Shown: positions 15,793-22,274 of the stretch, in pieces
How the letters are laid out: each line of letters opens with the position of its first letter
Position numbering within the stretch: the first letter of the stretch is position 1
Origin: Flavobacterium sp.
GTDB lineage: Bacteria > Bacteroidota > Bacteroidia > Flavobacteriales > Flavobacteriaceae
Reading direction: 5' to 3'
DNA: 35,008 nt
Assembly (NCBI RefSeq): GCF_027484945.1
Contig: NZ_JAIXRZ010000024.1
Coordinates: 1-35,008 of the forward strand
Program-made: the position numbers and the translations under genes
Notes under the pieces: generated by a model
Told to the model about the DNA's origin: nothing
Seen by the model: the letters and a program-made list of their open reading frames with translations, nothing else
Databases searched by the model: none

Positions 15793-16161
15793 ATGGATAT
15801 ACAACAGCTTTATGACTATTGCCTTTCAAAAAAAGGGGTGACCGAACATTTTCCATTTGATGAAGATACATTGGTTTTTAAAGTGATGGGAAAGATGTTT
15901 TGTTTGGCCTCATTGCATGAATGGGAGCAAGGAAATCCATCCTTAAATTTAAAATGTGATCCCGATTATGCTTTGGTCCTTCGAGACGAATTTGAAAGTG
16001 TACAACCCGGGTATCATTCGAATAAAAAACATTGGAATACGGTTTATGTAAATCGAGAAATACCCGATAAGAAAGTTATTCATTTTATCAATCATTCGTA
16101 TGAATTGGTGGCTGCCAAATTGCCTAAAAAGGAGCGCGAAATATTACGTAACATGGGGTGA
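15793..16161 (+). CDS. MmcQ/YjbR family protein
   Basis: The 122-residue protein begins MDIQQLYDYCLSKKGVTEHF and contains PFDEDTLVFKVMGKMFCL, LNLKCDPDYALVLR, and GYHSNKKHWNTVYVN, the standard order of the MmcQ/YjbR fold (CyaY-like, proposed DNA binding). The biological role of the family is poorly known. Full length, cytoplasmic. It lies 46 bases after the cyclase gene on the same strand, with the tandem repeat in between. Confidence 0.9.
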   Translation: MDIQQLYDYCLSKKGVTEHFPFDEDTLVFKVMGKMFCLASLHEWEQGNPSLNLKCDPDYALVLRDEFESVQPGYHSNKKHWNTVYVNREIPDKKVIHFINHSYELVAAKLPKKEREILRNMG

Positions 16162-16219
16162 ACTTTTTGAATAGTTGTCGAAATAATTTAAATTATACTT
16201 ATTTTCAATGTTTAGGCAT

Positions 16220-16227
16220 TACTTTTG
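16220..16227 (+). promoter_or_regulatory. -7 box for the PH-domain protein gene
   Basis: TACTTTTG matches TAnnTTTG. It overlaps the TTG at 16225 that could be taken as a start of the downstream frame, which favours the ATG at 16291. No clear -33 element. Confidence 0.45.
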
Positions 16228-16290
16228 TTGCAAGTAAAACGATTTAAAAATGGATTGTTTTTCCTAATTAAAATAAAGCATTCGAATATT

Positions 16291-16962
16291 ATGTTGGATA
16301 ATCTCAAAAAAATTCTCAACGAAGATCAAGATCCCAAAGCCATTGAAAAAATTACGGCTAAATTGGAAAATTTACTAATGACTCATGAAGTAGTGGGCTA
16401 TATTGCGGTTCAAAAAAAACCAGCGATTACGGTCTTTCCCGATAGTATTGTGGTGACTAATAAACGTATTATTTTGTGTAAACCTAAAAACCTAGGATTG
16501 TCTATGGAGTTTATCGATTACGATTGGGATACCATTGAAGCTACCTTTGTAAAAGAGGGTATTCTAGGTTCTGATTTTACGTTTACTACCCAATCCGATT
16601 TGACACATACCGTAGATTATTTGCCCAAAAATCAAGCTCGAAAACTCTACACGTTTGCCAAAGAACAATTGGATACCCTGAAAAATTCAGCACCTGTAGT
16701 TCAAACACCCGTTGCCGAAGTAATTCCAGAAATTGTAGAAGAACCCGAGGTTGAGGAAGTCACACATTATGCTGAAATGATTTCCGCTACTGCAGTTGAA
16801 ATGCCAGCGGTATCAACGGAATCGGGAGAAAAGAAACTCAGTGATTTGTCTAATGAAGAATTATTTGAAAAATTACAGAACTATAAAAAACTTTTAGACA
16901 ACGGTTTAATTCTTCAGGGGGAATATGACCGATTAAAAGCCGAGATTTTAAATTACTTATAG
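16291..16962 (+). CDS. PH-domain protein with C-terminal SHOCT-like helix pair
   Basis: Using the ATG at 16291 the protein has 223 residues. The open frame extends upstream to a TTG at 16225, but a -7 box overlaps it and the extra residues look like untranslated leader. Residues about 25-130 resemble a bacterial PH domain (bPH_3 type): YIAVQKKPAITVFPDSIVV, then NKRIILCKPKNLG, then IDYDWDTI. After an acidic, proline-containing linker, the last 40 residues (LSNEELFEKLQNYKKLLDNG, then LQGEYDRLKAEIL) match the SHOCT helix pair that often ends bacterial PH proteins. Function unknown; probably a cytoplasmic oligomer. It ends at a good terminator. Confidence 0.78.
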   Translation: MLDNLKKILNEDQDPKAIEKITAKLENLLMTHEVVGYIAVQKKPAITVFPDSIVVTNKRIILCKPKNLGLSMEFIDYDWDTIEATFVKEGILGSDFTFTTQSDLTHTVDYLPKNQARKLYTFAKEQLDTLKNSAPVVQTPVAEVIPEIVEEPEVEEVTHYAEMISATAVEMPAVSTESGEKKLSDLSNEELFEKLQNYKKLLDNGLILQGEYDRLKAEILNYL

Positions 16963-16983
16963 CTTACGATTTTTTGAAATTAG

Positions 16984-17015
16984 ATGCGCATTGCTTTTGT
17001 ACATGCGCATTTTTT
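16984..17015 (+). terminator. Rho-independent terminator after the PH-domain gene
   Basis: ATGCGCAT (16984-16991) pairs with ATGCGCAT (17003-17010), a self-complementary word, followed by a T-run. Confidence 0.85.
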
Positions 17016-17173
17016 AATTCTATCGACAGCATTCGTCTATAGTTAGGGTCTTTTCAACGAATTTTTATTGAGTAAAGATTTGAAATTTAAAATATTAGCA
17101 TTTCATTTGCTTAAGCTTTATTAGGCTAATTGATATAAAAATCGAAAAATCAATCGTTATTTTAGAGTAAAAT

Positions 17174-17506
17174 ATGATGTATGAAAATCCAAATCTGGAC
17201 TATCTTGAGCAGCTGGCCGCTGGAGATCTAACGGTTCGGAAGACGATTTATGCGCTCATGGTCAATGAGTTTGATTCAGATTTTGAAGCCTACAAAAAGG
17301 CAAAATTGCAAAATGATGCCCAGGCCTGTATTGCCCTCGTTCATCGGCTGAAACATAAAATTGGTTTTCTAGGCATGGAATATTCGTACCAAATCGCCAA
17401 TCGATATGAAGTTGAATTACGTCGCAATTCGGATCGTTTTGCTGCCGAGTTTGATGCAGTACTAGATCAAATACACGAATTTATTCAAAAAACACCGCAA
17501 TTATGA
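17174..17506 (+). CDS. Hpt-domain phosphotransfer protein
   Basis: The 110-residue all-helical protein matches a stand-alone histidine phosphotransfer domain. VHRLKHKIGFLGM (56-68) corresponds to the Hpt signature H-x-L-K-G-x-x-x-x-L-G, with His57 as the likely phospho-acceptor. The usual Gly four residues later is His61. The gene overlaps the start of the LytTR response regulator by four bases (ATGA), so translation is coupled and the two proteins are likely phosphorelay partners. No histidine kinase is in the window, so the phosphate source is unknown. A second ATG directly follows the first, so the start may be one codon later. Confidence 0.82.
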   Translation: MMYENPNLDYLEQLAAGDLTVRKTIYALMVNEFDSDFEAYKKAKLQNDAQACIALVHRLKHKIGFLGMEYSYQIANRYEVELRRNSDRFAAEFDAVLDQIHEFIQKTPQL

Positions 17507-18204
17507 AATGTGTAATTGTAGATGATGAATTGCTAGCGCGCGAGATTTTGTCGCATTTGGTTTTAAAAACACCTGATCTAATTACAGTAGCGGCTTTTTC
17601 TAATGCTATTGACTTGATTAAGTTTATCAATACCAAACCCGAATTGGACTTAATTTTTTTGGACATTCACCTGCCTAATTTTTCAGGTTTTGACTTTCTA
17701 CAAACCATGAATGATTTGCCACTGGTGGTTATTGTTTCTAATGATGAAAATTTAGCATTAGAGGCTTTTAATTATGATTGTATTGTAGATTATTTAGTAA
17801 AACCGGTTAAACCCAAACGATTTGAACGCGCTATGGAACGTGTACGTATGAAAATGCATGTTGGGTATATTCATCCTGCTGATTCAAATGGCCCTCAGGA
17901 AATTTTTGTCAATATTGATAAACGCATTATAAAAATTGAATTAAACTCTATTAACTACCTTAAAGCTAATGGTGATTATGTGCAAATAATAACCGAACAA
18001 CAAAGTTATCGCGTGCATTCTACGCTAACCCAATTGCAAGTAAAATTACCCAAATCGCAGTTCGTTAAAACCCATCGGTCCTATATTGTCAATATTGCCA
18101 AAGTCAATGCTGTTAAAGACACTACAGTAGTAATTGGTAAAGATGCTATTCCGGTTAGTAAAAACAACCGCGAGGAACTAATAGAGCTATTGAATAGGGT
18201 TTGA
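17503..18204 (+). CDS. LytTR family response regulator
   Basis: The 233-residue protein has an N-terminal receiver domain: acidic pair Asp7/Asp8, phospho-acceptor Asp54 in LIFLDIHLPNFSG, Ser79 in the switch position, Lys100 in DYLVKP. A C-terminal LytTR DNA-binding domain follows (about 130-233): INYLKANGDYVQI, STLTQLQVKLP, QFVKTHRSYIVN. LytTR regulators bind short direct repeats and often control surface or extracellular functions. The partner here is the Hpt protein encoded by the overlapping upstream gene rather than an adjacent LytS-type kinase. Confidence 0.92.
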   Translation: MKCVIVDDELLAREILSHLVLKTPDLITVAAFSNAIDLIKFINTKPELDLIFLDIHLPNFSGFDFLQTMNDLPLVVIVSNDENLALEAFNYDCIVDYLVKPVKPKRFERAMERVRMKMHVGYIHPADSNGPQEIFVNIDKRIIKIELNSINYLKANGDYVQIITEQQSYRVHSTLTQLQVKLPKSQFVKTHRSYIVNIAKVNAVKDTTVVIGKDAIPVSKNNREELIELLNRV

Positions 18205-18294
18205 TAGATGCGCCAATAGGGTGGTCATTTGCTTTTTTGCAAGGTTGCGCTTCACTATTAAAATTTGGTTAAAATACTATTTATTTCATTTGTT

Positions 18295-18328
18295 TTGTTT
18301 TTAAAATCGGCAGTTTTGTTTAATTTTG
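18295..18328 (+). promoter_or_regulatory. Possible promoter for the membrane protein at 18361
   Basis: TTG at 18295-18297, 23-base spacer, TAATTTTG at 18321-18328, 32 bases before the ATG at 18361. The spacer is at the long end of the accepted range. Confidence 0.4.
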
Positions 18329-18360
18329 TAACAAACTCCTTGTACATTTTATCTACCATA

Positions 18361-18783
18361 ATGGATACGTTAGTTTATAAAAATAAATTTGGTCAGCTCT
18401 TTGAATCACACTTTAGTATTTTACAATCCGGATTTATGCAGGATTACGCTTATGCAAGTCTTCGTAAAATTCAACTATTAAAAACCCGAAATTATCAATA
18501 CAATAAAATGCTGTTTTTGCTTTCAATTGCAACGGCATTAATTGGTTTTTCGCTTCGTTCTATTAGTCCCTTACTTTTCGTATTGGGTTGTATCATGAGC
18601 GTAGTGTTACTTTATTTTTGCTTTCGAATAAAAAAATACCGCTATCAATTACAACTTCGAACTACAAATAGCGAGTATATACGTGTGGAAGTAGCAAAAG
18701 CGCTTGTTGAAGATGCTAAAACACTGGTTCGTAAACTGAATCGAAAACTCAAAAAAGGTTCAAATTATTTGCAAGCGGGATAA
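18361..18783 (+). CDS. Small two-helix membrane protein of unknown function
   Basis: With the ATG at 18361 the protein has 140 residues. An upstream in-frame TTG at 18265 would add 32 hydrophobic residues, but a promoter-like sequence lies inside that stretch. Residues about 49-70 (KMLFLLSIATALIGFSL) and about 73-92 (ISPLLFVLGCIMSVVLLYFC) are two membrane helices close together. A basic helical C-terminal half (KALVEDAKTLVRKLNRKLKK) faces the cytoplasm. No family recognised. It lies two bases before the receiver-like gene and 156 bases after the LytTR regulator, so it may belong to the same signalling unit. Confidence 0.65.
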   Translation: MDTLVYKNKFGQLFESHFSILQSGFMQDYAYASLRKIQLLKTRNYQYNKMLFLLSIATALIGFSLRSISPLLFVLGCIMSVVLLYFCFRIKKYRYQLQLRTTNSEYIRVEVAKALVEDAKTLVRKLNRKLKKGSNYLQAG

Positions 18784-18785
18784 AA

Positions 18786-19148
18786 ATGGCACAACCAAAA
18801 CTAGCCGTATATGATACGTCAAAAGGATTTTCTTCGTTTGTAAAACATTATTTTGCTAAGGAGATTTCTATTGAAGTTTGTACGAGTAAAAAGAAATTTA
18901 GTTTAGCGTGGTTTAATGATTTTCACTATTGTTTTTTTGTGGTTAATGATGTTGAAGATCTTTTTAATCTGATGAAAGTCGCACCACTCCAAAATAATTT
19001 GGTAGTCGGATCAACCCATTCAATTTTGGAAATGAAAATAAAGTCAATCCAAGATTCAAACTTTACGATTATTGATTTAAGTTTAAATAAAAACGATTTG
19101 TTACAGTATATGACGGCCTATTTAAAACGCAATCAATTGATAGAATAA
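18786..19148 (+). CDS. Receiver-like protein, possibly a degenerate response-regulator domain
   Basis: The 120-residue protein has no signal peptide or membrane helix. Its order of predicted strands and helices follows a receiver domain: KLAVYDTS, helix GFSSFVKHYF, strand ISIEVCT, strand YCFFVVND at the place where the phosphorylated Asp normally sits, strand NLVVGSTH, strand FTIIDLSL, and a final helix DLLQYMTAYLKR. The acidic pair after strand 1 and the conserved Lys are missing, so phosphorylation is unlikely. The receiver assignment is by pattern and is tentative. The gene starts two bases after the membrane protein gene, so the two are surely co-transcribed. Confidence 0.6.
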   Translation: MAQPKLAVYDTSKGFSSFVKHYFAKEISIEVCTSKKKFSLAWFNDFHYCFFVVNDVEDLFNLMKVAPLQNNLVVGSTHSILEMKIKSIQDSNFTIIDLSLNKNDLLQYMTAYLKRNQLIE

Positions 19149-19250
19149 TTAGATTGCCGTAGCCTTAGTTATCCGATTTATTTAGCTTTCGTTGATTTAT
19201 TCCTTTTTTGTTTACCGGTTTTAGAATCTCAAAATCAAAAATAGACTTAT

Positions 19251-19281
19251 AAAAAAAGGCTGTTTCGTTAGAGACAGCCTT
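19251..19281 (-). terminator. Rho-independent terminator of the M20 dipeptidase gene
   Basis: On the minus strand AAGGCTGTCTC pairs with GAAACAGCCTT (one G-T pair) around a four-base loop, followed by a T-run (A-run on the plus strand at 19251-19257). Confidence 0.88.
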
Positions 19282-19286
19282 GTATA

Positions 19287-20675
19287 TTATTTACTTAATT
19301 CAACAAAGTATTTATAAAAAAGCGGTATCGTTTCAATACCTTTTAGGTAATTAAAGATGCCGTAATGTTCATTTGGCGAATGGATTGCGTCACTATCAAG
19401 CCCAAATCCCATCAAAATTGTTTTCGATTTCAACTCTTTTTCAAACAACGCTACAATAGGAATACTTCCACCAGATCGCACCGGAATGGCAGGAACTCCA
19501 AAAGTTTCAGTATAGGCTTTATTAGCCGCTTGATATCCAATACTGTCAATGGGTGTAACATAACCTTGTCCTCCATGATGCGGAGTTACTTTTACCTTTA
19601 CAGCAGGCGGTGCAATACTAATAAAGTGTTTGGTAAACAAGTCGGTAATTTCTTCCCAATCTTGATTGGGGACTAAGCGCATGGAGATTTTTGCATATGC
19701 CTTACTTGCAATTACGGTTTTTGCGCCTTCACCTGTATACCCGCCCCAAATTCCATTGACATCCAGAGTTGGGCGTATGGAGTTGCGCTCATTGGTAGTA
19801 TAGCCTTGTTCACCATAAACATCGGTAATGTCTAAGGCTTTTTTATAGGCCTCTTCACTGTAGGGGCGTTTTGCCATTTCAGCACGCTCGGCCAAGGACA
19901 ATTCCTCAACTTTATCGTAAAAGCCGGGTATAGTAATGTGGTTGTTTTCGTCGTGTAACGAGGCGATCATTTTTGCTAAAACATTAATTGGATTAGCTAC
20001 GGCACCGCCATAAAGTCCGGAATGTAAATCGCGATTAGGTCCAGTAACTTCTACTTCTACATAACTCAAACCGCGCAGCCCTGTTGTAATTGACGGTTGC
20101 TGGTTGGAAATCATGCCCGTATCTGAAATTAATATTACATCATTGGCCAATTTCTCTTGATTGTGCTCAACAAACCAGCTCAATGATTTCGAACCTACTT
20201 CTTCTTCGCCTTCGATCATGAATTTCACATTACAAGGTAAAGAATCGGTTTGAATCATATATTCAAATGCCTTTACATGCATAAAAACTTGCCCTTTGTC
20301 GTCACAAGCTCCACGCGCAAAGATAGCGCCTTCGGGATGGATATCGGTAGTTTTTATAACCGGTTCAAAAGGTGGTGACTCCCATAATTCAATTGGGTCG
20401 GGGGGCTGCACATCATAATGACCATAGACCAATACAGTGGGTAAATTGGGGTCAATAATTTTTTCACCATAAACGATAGGATATCCGGGTGTTTCACACA
20501 GCTCGACCGTATCGCATCCAGCCTGAATTAAACTTTCTTTAATTGCGATAGCGGTGTCAATTACATCTTGTGCATAAGCACTATCGGCACTTACGGAGGG
20601 TATTTTAAGTAATTCTATAAGTTCGTTGATAAAACGCGCTTTGTGGGTTTGAACATAGTGTTTAATTGATTCCAT
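19287..20675 (-). CDS. M20 family metallo-dipeptidase
   Basis: The 462-residue protein is a complete M20 peptidase of the dipeptidase group. Metal and catalytic residues are visible: His86 and Asp88 in YGHYDVQPP, Asp125/Asp126 in GACDDKGQ, the Glu cluster 157-159 in EGEEEVGS, Asp in ISDTGM, and the last His in DAIHSPNEHYG. RDLHSGLYGG marks the dimerisation domain. It would remove or split small peptides in the cytoplasm using two zinc ions. No signal peptide. It stands alone with its own -7 box and terminator. Confidence 0.93.
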   Translation of the reverse strand: MESIKHYVQTHKARFINELIELLKIPSVSADSAYAQDVIDTAIAIKESLIQAGCDTVELCETPGYPIVYGEKIIDPNLPTVLVYGHYDVQPPDPIELWESPPFEPVIKTTDIHPEGAIFARGACDDKGQVFMHVKAFEYMIQTDSLPCNVKFMIEGEEEVGSKSLSWFVEHNQEKLANDVILISDTGMISNQQPSITTGLRGLSYVEVEVTGPNRDLHSGLYGGAVANPINVLAKMIASLHDENNHITIPGFYDKVEELSLAERAEMAKRPYSEEAYKKALDITDVYGEQGYTTNERNSIRPTLDVNGIWGGYTGEGAKTVIASKAYAKISMRLVPNQDWEEITDLFTKHFISIAPPAVKVKVTPHHGGQGYVTPIDSIGYQAANKAYTETFGVPAIPVRSGGSIPIVALFEKELKSKTILMGFGLDSDAIHSPNEHYGIFNYLKGIETIPLFYKYFVELSK

Positions 20676-20695
20676 TTTTATTTAATTAATAAATC

Positions 20696-20703
20696 AAAGA
20701 TAG
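20696..20703 (-). promoter_or_regulatory. -7 box of the M20 dipeptidase gene
   Basis: Minus strand reads TATCTTTG, a perfect TAnnTTTG, 20 bases before the start codon. No TTG at standard spacing. Confidence 0.5.
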
Positions 20704-20785
20704 GAATTCAAATTTCAATCGGTACTATTCTAAATTCCAAATTTTTCAATTCAGATGCTTTTTTTGGGAAATTAGAAATTGCCCT

Positions 20786-20814
20786 TTGGAAATTCAAAAT
20801 ATTACCTATATTTG
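20786..20814 (+). promoter_or_regulatory. Promoter of tRNA-Leu
   Basis: TTG at 20786-20788 (within TTTG), 18-base spacer, TATATTTG at 20807-20814, 14 bases before the tRNA. Same layout as the tRNA-Asp promoter. Confidence 0.78.
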
Positions 20815-20828
20815 CAGTCACAATTTTT

Positions 20829-20910
20829 GCGGGTGTGGCGAAATTGGTAGACGTGCCAGACTTAGGATCTGGTGCCGCAAGGCGTGTAGGTTCGAGTCCT
20901 ATCACCCGCA
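20829..20910 (+). tRNA. tRNA-Leu (anticodon TAG)
   Basis: The 82-base gene has acceptor GCGGGTG/CACCCGC, anticodon arm CCAGA-CTTAGGA-TCTGG with anticodon TAG at 20863-20865, a long variable arm as in class II tRNAs, and T arm with GGTTCGAGTCC. The discriminator A fits leucine. It reads CUN codons. Confidence 0.97.
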
Positions 20911-20916
20911 CTTTAT

Positions 20917-20952
20917 AAATCCTTTAATAGCAAGCGTTAAAGGATTTTTTAT
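20917..20952 (+). terminator. Terminator of tRNA-Leu
   Basis: AAATCCTTTAA (20917-20927) and TTAAAGGATTT (20937-20947) form an eleven-pair stem with a nine-base loop and a T-run. Confidence 0.85.
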
Positions 20953-20972
20953 TTTTAAGATTTCTTGCTGCG

Positions 20973-20990
20973 CAAAGTCTCCCGACTTTG
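20973..20990. other. Short hairpin in the tRNA-Leu to cytochrome interval
   Basis: CAAAGTC (20973-20979) pairs with GACTTTG (20984-20990) around TCCC. It is not followed by a T-run. The rest of the interval to 21125 shows nothing recognisable. Confidence 0.4.
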
Positions 20991-21125
20991 AGCCTGTAAT
21001 TACAAATAAAGAAAAAACACTAAGCCAAGAGTCTTCGCGGAGCTTTTTTAAACTTTAAAAGTGTTAAATAAATAACTATTTTTTATGAATTTGATAGAAT
21101 TACTTTATTAGTTTAAAATATTTGT

Positions 21126-21133
21126 TATTTTTG
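21126..21133 (+). promoter_or_regulatory. -7 box for the cytochrome/FG-GAP gene pair
   Basis: TATTTTTG matches TAnnTTTG, 20 bases before the start codon at 21154. No -33 TTG at normal spacing. Confidence 0.45.
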
Positions 21134-21153
21134 AACTTGTTTTTTTTGAATCT

Positions 21154-22245
21154 ATGAAAAAATATTTATTACTCATTGCTTTTTCAACGTTGATATTAGG
21201 TGTTATAGCAGCCTGCTCAGACGACGATGCGACTTATGTTCCCGTTTCTCCGGTTACGGTCGATTTGACTCAGGTGCCCTATGCGAAGTTATCGGATTAT
21301 CATTTTTTTGAAGGCCCTATCAAACTACAACAACCTTCTTTAAATGTTTTGCCTTACGAACCTGCAAGTGGACTTTTTACCGATTATGCGTTAAAAAAAC
21401 GTTTCATTTGGATGCCTGAAGGTGTAAAAGCAACTTATAATGCTGCCAATAAAGTTTTTGAATTTCCTGTTGGAACGGTCCTTATCAAAACCTTTTATTA
21501 CAATACGGTACAGCCGAATAATACAACTAAAATTATCGAGACACGATTAATGATAAGAAAATCCGATCGATGGTATTTTTATGAATATTTATGGAATGCC
21601 GATCAAACCGATGCCGATTTGGTAGAAGGACCTGACTTTGAGAACGGTGATGTGGTTAACCTAACCTTTAAAAAGCCCAACAATGAAATAATCAATATTG
21701 ATTATCGAATTCCCTCCGAAGCCGAATGCTATGCATGTCATAAAATCAATGAAGTTCGAACACCTATAGGACTCAAACCTCAAAATATAAACCACAATTA
21801 TCCCTATAGTGAAGGTTCTAAAAATCAGTTACAGAAGCTATTTGAACAAGGTTATCTTGAAAATTATCCAACCTCAATTGCTTCTATAGTTGATTACCGC
21901 GATACCTCACAACCATTGGAACTTCGTGTTCGTTCGTATTTAGACATCAATTGTGCGCATTGCCACCAAGATCTCGGGCGATGTGATTATAGAGCTTTGC
22001 GTTTTGGTTTTGCCGAAACTACAAATCCTACCAATCTTGGAATGTGTATTGATGCCGATGAACCGTTTGATCCTATATTTAAATTGATTAGTCCGGGTAA
22101 TGCTGACAAATCAGTTATTCATTATCGAATCAGTACTACCGAAGAAAGCATGCGAATGCCTTTATTGGGAAGGACGATTAATCATGATGAAGGAATCGCT
22201 TTAATAGAAGAGTGGATTAATTCAATGACTAATTCCTGTAATTAA
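21154..22245 (+). CDS. Diheme c-type cytochrome lipoprotein (SO2930-like), predicted surface exposed
   Basis: The 363-residue protein begins with a signal peptide and IAAC lipobox (Cys21). The next residues, SDDD, fit the acidic lipoprotein export signal described for flavobacteria, so it is probably on the outer face of the outer membrane. Two C-x-x-C-H heme c motifs are present: CYACH (192-196) and CAHCH (267-271). MRMPLLGR near the C terminus may give an axial Met. The layout matches the family annotated as SO2930 diheme cytochromes, recalled from memory. Electron partner unknown. It lies 29 bases before an FG-GAP T9SS gene on the same strand with no terminator between, so the two are probably one operon. 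Confidence 0.82.
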   Translation: MKKYLLLIAFSTLILGVIAACSDDDATYVPVSPVTVDLTQVPYAKLSDYHFFEGPIKLQQPSLNVLPYEPASGLFTDYALKKRFIWMPEGVKATYNAANKVFEFPVGTVLIKTFYYNTVQPNNTTKIIETRLMIRKSDRWYFYEYLWNADQTDADLVEGPDFENGDVVNLTFKKPNNEIINIDYRIPSEAECYACHKINEVRTPIGLKPQNINHNYPYSEGSKNQLQKLFEQGYLENYPTSIASIVDYRDTSQPLELRVRSYLDINCAHCHQDLGRCDYRALRFGFAETTNPTNLGMCIDADEPFDPIFKLISPGNADKSVIHYRISTTEESMRMPLLGRTINHDEGIALIEEWINSMTNSCN

Positions 22246-22274
22246 AATAAAAATTAACCAAACAATTTAATGTA

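Noticed and set aside
16225..16290. Upstream TTG extension of the PH-domain protein
   Set aside because: A -7 box overlaps the TTG, and the ATG at 16291 gives a sensible N terminus.
20708..20911. Minus-strand frame MRVIGLEPTRLAAPDPKSGTS
   Set aside because: This is the well-known false protein made by reading a tRNA-Leu gene backwards.
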